Positions 26,181 through 33,513 of a stretch of 64,000 bases of DNA are shown piece by piece. Source of the stretch: Dyella_B sp036746095 (GTDB lineage: Bacteria > Pseudomonadota > Gammaproteobacteria > Xanthomonadales > Rhodanobacteraceae); assembly GCF_036746095.1 (NCBI RefSeq), contig NZ_DAIOEU010000009.1:1-64000 (forward strand), given 5' to 3'. How positions within the stretch are numbered: position 1 is the stretch's first letter; the number at the start of each line of letters is the position of its first letter. Under the pieces are notes generated by a model. The model saw nothing but the letters and a program-made list of their open reading frames with translations, made no database searches and was not told where the DNA came from. Position numbers and translations under genes: made by a program.

Positions 26181-26662
26181 ACTTGCCGTTCACACTCGCC
26201 CTGTCTGCTCCCAGCCTTGGCGTCGCGGAAGGCAGTGGCGGTGTCGACGTTTTCCGGGTGATGCTGGCGCTTGGCCTGTGCGTTGTTCTCGGCGTGGCGG
26301 CAGCATGGTTGCTGCGCTTTCGGCACCGCTTGGCCGTGCAGCGCCCGGGCAGCACATTGCAGGTAGTGCAATCGGTACGCATTGATGCGCGCACATCCGT
26401 GCACCTTGTTCGCTGTGGCGACAGCGAACATCTGCTCGCTTGCGGGCCGGGCGGGGTCGCGATAACACCCGTAGCACGCGATGAAAGTCACTCAGAGGGC
26501 GCTCGTTCCCGCGAAAGCGGAGGTGCTTTTCAACAGCGAACGCTGGTCAATCCACTTTCATGTACTCATCAGTGCGAGATGGATTCCCACCTTTGCGGGA
26601 GTGACGGCCATGAGGGAGCACATACCTACATGGCAACTCAAACGCAGGATGCGATCCGATGA
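26177..26662 (+). CDS. fliO: FliO-like gate assembly protein with repeat-derived tail
   Basis: The product has 161 residues. One membrane helix lies at about 27-46 (VMLALGLCVVLGVAAAWLLR), followed by a FliO-type cytoplasmic domain (LQVVQSVRIDARTSVHLVRC). From about residue 102 on, the reading frame runs through a REP-type element and gives low-complexity repeat sequence (ESHSEGARSRESGG), so about 60 residues are acquired. FliO helps assemble FliP in the membrane. Position between fliN and fliP supports the call. It overlaps fliP by four bases despite the insertion. Confidence 0.85.
   Translation: MNLPFTLALSAPSLGVAEGSGGVDVFRVMLALGLCVVLGVAAAWLLRFRHRLAVQRPGSTLQVVQSVRIDARTSVHLVRCGDSEHLLACGPGGVAITPVARDESHSEGARSRESGGAFQQRTLVNPLSCTHQCEMDSHLCGSDGHEGAHTYMATQTQDAIR
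26479..26636. repeat. Second copy of the extended REP-type element, inside the fliO 3' end
   Basis: The left flank GATGAAAGTCACTCAGAGGG and right flank ending ATGGCAA match those of the element at 14820-14950. The left core arm is degraded (CTCGTTCCCGCGAAAGCGGA), while the right arm is recognisable (GATTCCCACC...GGAGTGACGGCC, to 26610). The element lies wholly inside the fliO reading frame. Its ATG (26630) is in the fliO frame and is not the fliP start. Confidence 0.75.
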
Positions 26663-27420
26663 AGAAGGAACTGATACGACAGCTCACGCTGTTGCTGATT
26701 GGCGTTGCCCTGCTGATCGCCAGCATGCACACCGTGGCCGCCACTCCGCCCGCAGCCGGCACCGGCCTACTGAATCAAACCCAGAGCATGGGAGCTACCT
26801 CCGAAGCGGTGCGCATCGCAACGCTGCTGACGGTGCTGAGCATCGGCCCAGCGCTGATCATGTCGATGACGGCCTTCATCCGCATCGTGATCGTGCTGTC
26901 GATGATCCGCCACGCTTTCGGCATGCCGGAAACGCCGCCTACGCCCGTGCTGATCTGCCTGGCACTGTTCCTCACCGTGTTCGCCATGTTGCCCACCTTC
27001 GAGCAACTCAACCATGACGCGCTGCAGCCATTCATGCATGGCACGCTCACGCTCGATCAGGCACTGGATCGAAGCACAGCGCCGATGCGCGATTTCATGC
27101 TCAGGCAAGTGCATTCGAACGAACTGCAACTCATGCATGAGCTGTCGCACAAAGCCATGCCGGCCTCAGCAGACGAGGTGAGCCTATTGCAGCTCACGCC
27201 AGCCTTCATTCTCAACGAACTGCGTGTGGCGTTTCAGATCGGCTTCGTGATCCTGTTGCCGTTCCTGCTGATCGATCTGGTGGTGTCGAGCGTGCTGCTT
27301 TCCCTGGGCATGCTGATGGTGCCGCCCGCGACTATTTCCCTGCCGTTGAAAGTATTGATGTTCGTGCTGGTGGATGGCTGGGGGCTGATTCTGCAAGGAG
27401 TGCTGCATAGTTTCAAATGA
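26659..27420 (+). CDS. fliP: FliP, export gate protein
   Basis: This 253-residue protein has an N-terminal signal-like helix and three further membrane helices. Family blocks visible are MTAFIRIVIVLSMIRHAFGM, PPTPVLICLALFLTVFAML and TPAFILNELRVAFQIGFVIL. The ending LPLKVLMFVLVDGWGLI is typical. FliP forms the pentameric core of the gate. It starts on an ATGA overlap with fliO. It is 18 kb from fliQ, its normal neighbour. The stop overlaps an ATG (27417) that is the natural start of the sigma gene. Confidence 0.96.
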   Translation: MKKELIRQLTLLLIGVALLIASMHTVAATPPAAGTGLLNQTQSMGATSEAVRIATLLTVLSIGPALIMSMTAFIRIVIVLSMIRHAFGMPETPPTPVLICLALFLTVFAMLPTFEQLNHDALQPFMHGTLTLDQALDRSTAPMRDFMLRQVHSNELQLMHELSHKAMPASADEVSLLQLTPAFILNELRVAFQIGFVILLPFLLIDLVVSSVLLSLGMLMVPPATISLPLKVLMFVLVDGWGLILQGVLHSFK

Positions 27421-28180
27421 ATTCCCCGTAGCCCTTCCCCTTGAACATTCCGACGAGGAAGGCGTTGACCACGCCAGCCTGCACGAATATTGGCTGGCCT
27501 GGCGAACACGTGCCGACAATCACGCACGCGAAGTCATTTTCCAGCACTACCTGGAGCTGGCTAGAAACATCGCATCCAGCATGCGTGCGAAATCGGTTGC
27601 TGCAAATATCGATTATCACGATCTGGTGCAGTTCGCTTGCGTGGGCCTGCTGGAGGCGATCAACCGTTACGTGCCCGAAAGCACCGCGTCGTTCAAAACC
27701 TTCTGCACACCACGAATACGCGGCACCATGTTGGAGGGCATCCGCAAATGGACCGAGGCAAACGAGCAGCTATCGTTCCAGCGCCGCCAGCGACGGGAGC
27801 GCCTGGCATTCCTTTCCGACGCCGAAGCTGGGCCAGACCAGTTGACCAGCCTGGCTTCGCTTGCCTCCGGCCTGGCCATTGGCATGATGCTGGAGGGCAC
27901 TGGCATGTATGCGGGAGACGAGGAAAACCATAGCCCTTATGGCAACGGTTACGACAACACTGCCTGGCAACAATCCTGCGCCAAGCTCCGGCATGCGGTA
28001 TCCACGCTGCCGAAAACCGCTGGCAAAGTTATCCGCTATCACTACTTCGATCTTTTGCCTTTCGAGCAGATCGCGTTACTGCTGGGTTTGAGCAAAGGCC
28101 GCATTTCGCAACTTCATCGCGCCGGCCTGGAAGAACTCAGGAAGGTATTGCAACCGACCCACTCCACCGCCACGGGATAA
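27417..28180 (+). CDS. fliA: FliA-type (sigma-28) sigma factor with an apparent frameshift at codon 4
   Basis: The intact frame starts at ATG 27581 (199 residues). In the same frame, upstream codons from 27425 encode clear sigma sequence (LHEYWLAWRTRADNHAREVI, FQHYLELARNIASSMR) with no ATG, GTG or TTG. An ATG at 27417, in the ATGA overlap with fliP, runs into a TAG at codon 5. One extra C in the CCCC run (27424-27427) would join the two as MNSPVALPLEHS and give about 254 residues, close to FliA (239). Region 2 contains DLVQFACVGLLEAINRYVP and TPRIRGTMLEGIRKW; region 4 contains IALLLGLSKGRISQLH. The gene may be mutated, phase-variable, translated by slippage, or mis-sequenced. Confidence 0.8.
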
Positions 28181-28183
28181 CTC

Positions 28184-28759
28184 ATGAATCCTCTTGCGCA
28201 CTCATGCGATCAAACCGTCATCGACCGCATCTCGGCCCTGATGCAGACATCCGACAGCCAAGCTCTTGCCGCGATCGACGAAGCTATCGCCCAGTGGCCT
28301 TCGGATACGCGCCTGCATCTGCTGCGCGGCGCCATCTTCGGCCACCTGGCCAGGTTCGACGAAGCACGGCACGCTTTGAGCCGCGCCGTTGCCCTGGACC
28401 CGGACTTCGCGATGGCGCGCTTCATGCTCGGTCAACTGGAAATCCAGTCCGGTCATCCCACCGACGCGCTCGTCGTGCTGCAGCCGCTGGCCGAGCATGG
28501 ACAGGACGATGCCATACGCCTATTTGCCGCCGGCCTGATCGATCTGCTGCAAAACCGGTTGTCCACAGCAGCCAAGTTTCTCCGCGCCGGCCTGAATGCA
28601 TCGCCCGCTTACCCCGCGCTGGAACCCTACATTCACAGCGTTCTAAACGGTATCGGTGATGCTGCAGGCAAGCGTGACAGCAATGTGTCCCCGGATCTGG
28701 AGATCGACCAGCAAGCCAATCACCTGCTGCTGGGCGACTATCTGCGCAGCAAACATTGA
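28184..28759 (+). CDS. TPR-repeat protein closing the flagellum-like locus
   Basis: This 191-residue soluble protein has two or three TPR units in residues 25-130 (ARHALSRAVALDPDFAMARF is the clearest). The C-terminal 40 residues are without repeats. It starts four bases after the sigma gene stop, so it is probably the last gene of the operon. Size and repeat content resemble type III secretion class II chaperones (SycD/LcrH, about 165), but I see no specific chaperone motif. Its partner could be the unidentified substrate of this machine. That is inference from position. Confidence 0.8.
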   Translation: MNPLAHSCDQTVIDRISALMQTSDSQALAAIDEAIAQWPSDTRLHLLRGAIFGHLARFDEARHALSRAVALDPDFAMARFMLGQLEIQSGHPTDALVVLQPLAEHGQDDAIRLFAAGLIDLLQNRLSTAAKFLRAGLNASPAYPALEPYIHSVLNGIGDAAGKRDSNVSPDLEIDQQANHLLLGDYLRSKH

Positions 28760-28845
28760 CACATGTTGATTTGCAGCCTGCCCCCTCCGAAGCAAAACCA
28801 TACGCGTGAGCATGGTAGATTGAGACTCCATCCCTGGAGCCTTTC

Positions 28846-29298
28846 ATGCGCGCATCCACCTTCCGCCGCCTGCTCAATCTGTGGCCGCCCTTCCTGTTCA
28901 GCGGTATTCGCTTGCTCAGCCTGGATGACGACTACACCGAAGCGCGAGTGGTTCTGCGTTTACGGCGGTGGAATCGGAACTATGTGCGTACGCAATTCGG
29001 TGGCAGCTTGTTTGCCATGGCCGATCCGTTCTGGATGCTGCTGGTACTGCATCACCTGGGCAGGGATCATTTCGTGTGGGACAAGGCAGGCACCATCGAC
29101 TTCGTTGCCCCCGGCCGCGAGGATGTTTATGCACACTTCAAGCTCGAAACCGGCGTGCTCGAGGAATTGCGTGCTGCTGCGGCCAACGGCGAGAAGGTGC
29201 TGCGTTGGTTCGATGTACCGATCAAGACGGCAGCGGGTGAAGTGGTCGCGATGGTTCGCAAGCAGCTTTATGTGCGGTTGAAGCCAAAGCATCGCTAG
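28846..29298 (+). CDS. DUF4442-type hotdog-fold protein (putative thioesterase)
   Basis: The 150-residue product has the DUF4442 pattern: an N-terminal LLNLWPPFLFSGIRL segment, RNYVRTQFGGSLFAMADPFW in the centre (the hotdog helix), and a strand pair ending VVAMVRKQLYVRLK. Members of this family are related to thioesterases, with unproved substrates. It is transcribed away from the flagellar locus end but on the same strand, 86 bases after the TPR gene, and converges on the sigma/membrane pair seven bases later. Probably independent of the flagellar genes. Confidence 0.82.
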   Translation: MRASTFRRLLNLWPPFLFSGIRLLSLDDDYTEARVVLRLRRWNRNYVRTQFGGSLFAMADPFWMLLVLHHLGRDHFVWDKAGTIDFVAPGREDVYAHFKLETGVLEELRAAAANGEKVLRWFDVPIKTAAGEVVAMVRKQLYVRLKPKHR

Positions 29299-29305
29299 AG
29301 ACGAC

Positions 29306-29962
29306 TCACTCCCGTATGAAGCGCGCGATATCCGCCAGCATGGATTCTGCACGCTGCACGCTGGTTCCAGCCCAGTTGTTTTCCATCCAGCGACGCTGAC
29401 CGGCAAAACGAATCAAGCCATAGGCCACCACGACCAAGCTCACCGATATCGCGCTGGAGAGAACGAAATGATTGGCTACTCCGGGCGCAACCTGTTCCAA
29501 GTCGATGCCGCAGAGGCCAATTTCCATAAGCGCCAGCGGCAACCAGATAACCGCTCCCAAGATGGCGAAGACCGGCCCATCCACCTGTACGCGCCATGCA
29601 CGCAGCGCGGCGATACGACGCTGGATGTCCAACACCGGAGCGGAATAGTCGATTTGCAAGATCAAGTGGAGATTCCTCGCGCCTGCGACGACCATCAAGA
29701 TGCCGGACAGATGCACCAGCAGACCCCACACCAGAAAGTGTGCAATGGTCATCCGCGAAAACCAGAACAAGCCGGCCACCAAGTTAATCCCTACGCCCAA
29801 GACAATCTGCAGCACCTGTCCCCAGAACAACGGACGCAAACCATGCCGCACCTTGTCCATCCGCCTTTCCACATAAAGCTGCGTGTTCAGCGCCTTCTCG
29901 CGTTCCAACTGTTGATTCAGCGCCTGCCAGGCGATTTTCATTTCATCGAGGTCCATGGTCAT
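29306..29962 (-). CDS. Membrane protein paired with an ECF sigma factor (possible regulator)
   Basis: The product has 218 residues. The first 40 are cytoplasmic and charged (MDLDEMKIAWQALNQQLERE), followed by about four hydrophobic segments (roughly 45-70, 72-95, 130-150, 165-190). It starts on an ATGA overlap with the ECF sigma gene, and GCAGGAGC precedes it. Anti-sigma factors usually follow ECF genes in this way. However, no zinc-binding HxxxCxxC motif is present, and the multi-pass topology is unlike most anti-sigmas. A regulatory partner role is therefore plausible but unproved. Confidence 0.7.
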   Translation of the reverse strand: MTMDLDEMKIAWQALNQQLEREKALNTQLYVERRMDKVRHGLRPLFWGQVLQIVLGVGINLVAGLFWFSRMTIAHFLVWGLLVHLSGILMVVAGARNLHLILQIDYSAPVLDIQRRIAALRAWRVQVDGPVFAILGAVIWLPLALMEIGLCGIDLEQVAPGVANHFVLSSAISVSLVVVAYGLIRFAGQRRWMENNWAGTSVQRAESMLADIARFIRE

Positions 29963-30471
29963 GCTCCTGCAAATTCGATGCTCGTCATTTGATGGCGTAG
30001 CTTCTGCTTGATGCGGCTGATCTTGGTGGCCACATTGGTTTCACTGATGCCGAGAATTTCGGCGATCTCGGCGTAGCTGCGGTCTTCCAGATACAGCAGG
30101 ATCAGTGCGCGATTGAGCGAATCGAGCTGGCCGATGAATTGATACAGGGCATGCAGGCGCTCGTCGGGTTCAGCAATGCCTTCCGCTCCGCCAAGCGCAT
30201 CGAGCTGTGCCTGCTCCAAAGATTCCTCCGGACGCCATCGTCGCTTGTGTGATATCGCCACGTTCAACGCCACCCGATACATCCAGGTAGAAAACCGTGC
30301 ACGTTTTTCGTTGAAGCTGGAGAACGAACGCCACAGCTGGACACAGATTTCCTGCACCAGATCATTGCGGTCTTCAGGGTGGCGGGCATAGGCAGACGCC
30401 ACCTTAAAGACGATCCGCTGGTGCTGCCGCAGTAAGTTCTCGAAAGCCTGTTGTTGTTTCCGTCCACGCAT
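29959..30471 (-). CDS. ECF-family RNA polymerase sigma factor
   Basis: The product has 170 residues from ATG 30471 (AGGGGAAGGGCC upstream); the frame remains open to 30522. Region 2 contains DLVQEICVQLWRSFSSFNEK and FSTWMYRVALNVAISHKRR. Region 4 contains LNRALILLYLEDRSYAEIAE followed by ILGISETNVATKISRIKQKL, a helix-turn-helix that would read the -35 element. The two regions are joined by a short linker, with no region 3, as in the ECF class. It is divergent from the DUF502 gene, with 95 bases between starts where its own promoter should lie. Its regulon is unknown. Confidence 0.92.
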   Translation of the reverse strand: MRGRKQQQAFENLLRQHQRIVFKVASAYARHPEDRNDLVQEICVQLWRSFSSFNEKRARFSTWMYRVALNVAISHKRRWRPEESLEQAQLDALGGAEGIAEPDERLHALYQFIGQLDSLNRALILLYLEDRSYAEIAEILGISETNVATKISRIKQKLRHQMTSIEFAGA

Positions 30472-30566
30472 GGCCCTTCCCCTTGCCTGCCCTGTTATTC
30501 GCAGCGCACGCGAAAAAATCACAGGCTGCCTACAATAGGCGCGCCCTCCCTCGCTCAGAGCTCCTC

Positions 30567-31235
30567 ATGCCCCCGCTGCGCCTCAAACGCTACCTCATCA
30601 CCGGCCTGCTCACCTTCATGCCGCTATGGGTGACGTGGCTGGTGTTCAAGTTCATCGTCGGCTTTCTGGCCGATCTCGGCGCGCCGCTGGTGGCCGGGTT
30701 CGTGGGAGCGTTGGGCTGGGTATCGCCTCAGGCGGCCGATCAGCTCAGCCACGGCTGGATTACCTACGTGCTGGCGCTGGCGCTTACCCTGATCACCTTG
30801 TACCTGCTGGGCTTTCTTGCCAATCGGATGATCGGCCAGCGGCTGCTGCATGCGTTCGACAGCATCCTGCAACGCATTCCGCTGGTACAGACCATTTATG
30901 GCGGCACCAAGAAATTGATGACGGTGCTGCAGAACAAACCCAGTGGCGCGCAGCGCGTGGTGCTGGTGGATTTTCCGCGCAAGGGCATGAAAGTGGTCGG
31001 CTTCGTGACGCGGGTCATGAAAGAAGAAGGCACCCAGCGCGAGATGGCAGCGGTCTACATTCCTACTACGCCCAACCCCACTGGCGGTTACCTGGAAGTG
31101 GTGCCGCTGGAGGAACTGACACCCACCGACTGGACGATGGACCAAGCCATGGCCTTCATTATTTCGGGCGGCGCGGTGGCGCCCGATACCTTGCCGGCAG
31201 CGCCAGTGGCACTGCCAACCGAGAGCCATCCATGA
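30567..31235 (+). CDS. DUF502 family membrane protein
   Basis: The 222-residue product shows DUF502 features: two N-terminal membrane helices (YLITGLLTFMPLWVTWLVFK at about 8-27, and about 68-90). These are followed by the conserved RIPLVQTIYGGTKKLMTVL and VVLVDFPRKGMKVVGFVT blocks, with VYIPTTPNPTGGYLEVVP near the end. The start at 30567 gives the usual N-terminus (LRLKRYLITG); an upstream frame exists but overlaps the divergent promoter region. It ends on an ATGA overlap with the M14 peptidase gene. Function of the family is unknown. Confidence 0.9.
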   Translation: MPPLRLKRYLITGLLTFMPLWVTWLVFKFIVGFLADLGAPLVAGFVGALGWVSPQAADQLSHGWITYVLALALTLITLYLLGFLANRMIGQRLLHAFDSILQRIPLVQTIYGGTKKLMTVLQNKPSGAQRVVLVDFPRKGMKVVGFVTRVMKEEGTQREMAAVYIPTTPNPTGGYLEVVPLEELTPTDWTMDQAMAFIISGGAVAPDTLPAAPVALPTESHP

Positions 31236-33037
31236 ACGCGCGTCGCGCATGGCTGGCTTTTTTGTTGGGCATGATGGTCATAAGCGGGCGCGCCACCGAT
31301 TCCCAAAACAACTGGATCACGCCCGCGGAGGCTTCACAGTTCCGCACTACGCCCAGTTATGCGCAAACGCTGGCTTATCTGCAGCGGCTGCAACAGGCCG
31401 CACCGGGCAAGATCAAGCTGGAAACGTTTGGCATCACACCGCAAGGCCGTCCGATGACGATGGTGATTGCAAGCCACGATGGCACGTTTACCCCCGACGC
31501 CGCCCGTGCCGCGCACAAACCCGTCGTGCTGGTGCAAGCCGGCATCCATCCGGGTGAAATCGAAGGCAAGGACGCCGGCCTGATGTTGTTGCGCGATATT
31601 ACGGTTACCGGCAAATACCCGCACTTGCTCGATCACGTGGTGCTGGTCTACATCCCCGTGTATAGCGTGGATGGCCATGAACACAGCTCGCCATACAACC
31701 GCATCAACCAGAACGGCCCGCAAAGCATGGGCTTTCGCGGCCAGGCGCAGTACCTGAATCTCAATCGCGACTACATCAAGGCCGACGCCCCAGAAACGCT
31801 GGCGTGGCTGAAGCTGTGGCAGGCGTGGCTACCGGATTTCCTGATCGACGTGCACACCACGGATGGTGCGGATTACCAATACGACCTCACCTGGTACACC
31901 GAAGACCCGCACAAGCTCGATCCGGTTATCGCCAACTGGCAGCACAAGCTGATGGTGGTACAGGCCATGCCGGCTTATGAAAAGCTCGGCCACCTCGCCT
32001 CGGTCTACCTGGAATTCAAGGACGGCCGCGACCCACGCAAGGGCATCGAGAATTTCGGTTCCGGGCCACGCTTTTCGACCGGTTATGCGGCCCTGCAGAA
32101 TCGTCCCGCACTGTTGATCGAAACACATATGCTGAAATCCTATGCGGTGCGCGTGCATGCGGTTTACGACCTGCTGCGCCTCGTGCTGGATAACATCAAT
32201 CGCGACCCTTCAGCCCTGCTGGCAGCCACCAGCCAGGCCGACACCGACACCATTGACCGCGCCGGTGATGCACACGCGCAAGTAGCGCTGACATTCAAGC
32301 GCGATCCTGCATCCACACCGTACGAACTGAAGGGCTACGCGTTTACGCAAACGCATAGCGAGATTTCCAACGATACCTGGATCCAGTACGACCCAAGCAA
32401 GCCCGTCACTTACCGCATCGACAACTGGAACGGCTTGCTGCCGGATATATCCATCACGCCACCTGCGGCCTATGTCGTACCGGGCGAATGGAAAACCATC
32501 ATCGATAAACTGGACGCCCACGGCATTGCGTACCGCCGCATCGGCCATCCAATGAAGGATGTTGACGCCACGGCCTATCAGCTGGATCAGCCCAAATGGG
32601 CCGATAGGCCTTTTGAAGGGCACGTGATGCTGCAAGGTTTCACGCTGCACGCTCACCCAGTGGAAGTCACGCTGCCGGCCGGATCGGTGATTGTGCCGAT
32701 GAACCAGCGCACGGCGAACGTCGCCATGGAACTGCTGGACCCCCAAGCGCCTGATTCATTGCTGCGCTGGGGCTATCTCGATGCCATTTTCGAAACCAAG
32801 GAATTCGGCGAGCCGCGCGTGCTGGAGAAGCTGGCGCGCGACATGCTGGCCAAGGATCCGCAATTGAAGGCGGCGTTCGAACAGAAGCTGCACGATGATC
32901 GAGCATTCGCAGCAAGCAGCCGTGCACGGCTGGACTTCTTTTTCATGCGATCACCGTGGTACACGGTGCAGCGCGTGGGGGTTTATCCGGTGTTGCGGTT
33001 GGACGCTGCCCAACTGGCGAATATCGCCACCAAGTAG
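31232..33037 (+). CDS. Secreted M14-family zinc carboxypeptidase
   Basis: The product has 601 residues with a short signal peptide (about 1-21). The zinc ligands are HPGE (His106, Glu109) and the histidine of IDVHTTDG (His208); the probable catalytic glutamate is in LLIETHML (Glu297). A C-terminal region of about 280 residues follows the catalytic domain. M14 enzymes release C-terminal residues or cut peptidoglycan-like peptides; the substrate here is unknown. The start overlaps the DUF502 stop. The frame is open far upstream, but that stretch is a shadow of DUF502. Confidence 0.9.
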   Translation: MNARRAWLAFLLGMMVISGRATDSQNNWITPAEASQFRTTPSYAQTLAYLQRLQQAAPGKIKLETFGITPQGRPMTMVIASHDGTFTPDAARAAHKPVVLVQAGIHPGEIEGKDAGLMLLRDITVTGKYPHLLDHVVLVYIPVYSVDGHEHSSPYNRINQNGPQSMGFRGQAQYLNLNRDYIKADAPETLAWLKLWQAWLPDFLIDVHTTDGADYQYDLTWYTEDPHKLDPVIANWQHKLMVVQAMPAYEKLGHLASVYLEFKDGRDPRKGIENFGSGPRFSTGYAALQNRPALLIETHMLKSYAVRVHAVYDLLRLVLDNINRDPSALLAATSQADTDTIDRAGDAHAQVALTFKRDPASTPYELKGYAFTQTHSEISNDTWIQYDPSKPVTYRIDNWNGLLPDISITPPAAYVVPGEWKTIIDKLDAHGIAYRRIGHPMKDVDATAYQLDQPKWADRPFEGHVMLQGFTLHAHPVEVTLPAGSVIVPMNQRTANVAMELLDPQAPDSLLRWGYLDAIFETKEFGEPRVLEKLARDMLAKDPQLKAAFEQKLHDDRAFAASSRARLDFFFMRSPWYTVQRVGVYPVLRLDAAQLANIATK

Positions 33038-33513
33038 CACAGGCTGGGGTGCTGGCCCCACATCGCCATCTCAATGGCTTGCGCCTCGAGATTTGCGATG
33101 ATGCGCTCCCGTCCCTGCGGCAGCCGGGGAGGGTTGGTTCGGGATTGCTTTTGGCTATAGCGCGTCGCCGAAAGACCAACGGCAAGACGTAAACGCAAGG
33201 TACGCGCTCCGATCGATGGACACGCTCTGCTCAGCACCATCCACGCGCATGGGCAGCGGCGATTGCAGTCCGATAACAATGATGCGACGGCGTCGGGCTG
33301 CTGTTTGTTCGCCGGCCAGTGATAGCCATGCCGTACAAAAAGGCGTTGCAGACACCTACACCCCTACCCTGACCTTTGACACTGGGTCCCCTGTGACCTT
33401 TGGCCTAGCTTGGCGGGCCATGGCCGCGATACCCGGGGAAAGTCCACTGCGCGGCCAGCCATAGCCGGGAGCGCCTGCGGGCGAATCATTCGACTCTTCA
33501 CAGAGGGATATAC
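33038..33513 (+). other. Intergenic region upstream of the M13 peptidase
   Basis: This 476-base gap holds no credible gene. A small stem TGGGG-TGCTGG-CCCCA (33046-33061) follows the M14 stop. The word TGACCTTTG occurs twice, at 33370-33378 and 33394-33402, 24 bases apart, in the likely promoter region. GAGGGA about seven bases before 33514 is the ribosome site of the next gene. Confidence 0.5.

Noticed and set aside
33046..33061. Small stem after the M14 gene as a terminator
   Set aside because: Five base pairs only and no T-tract.
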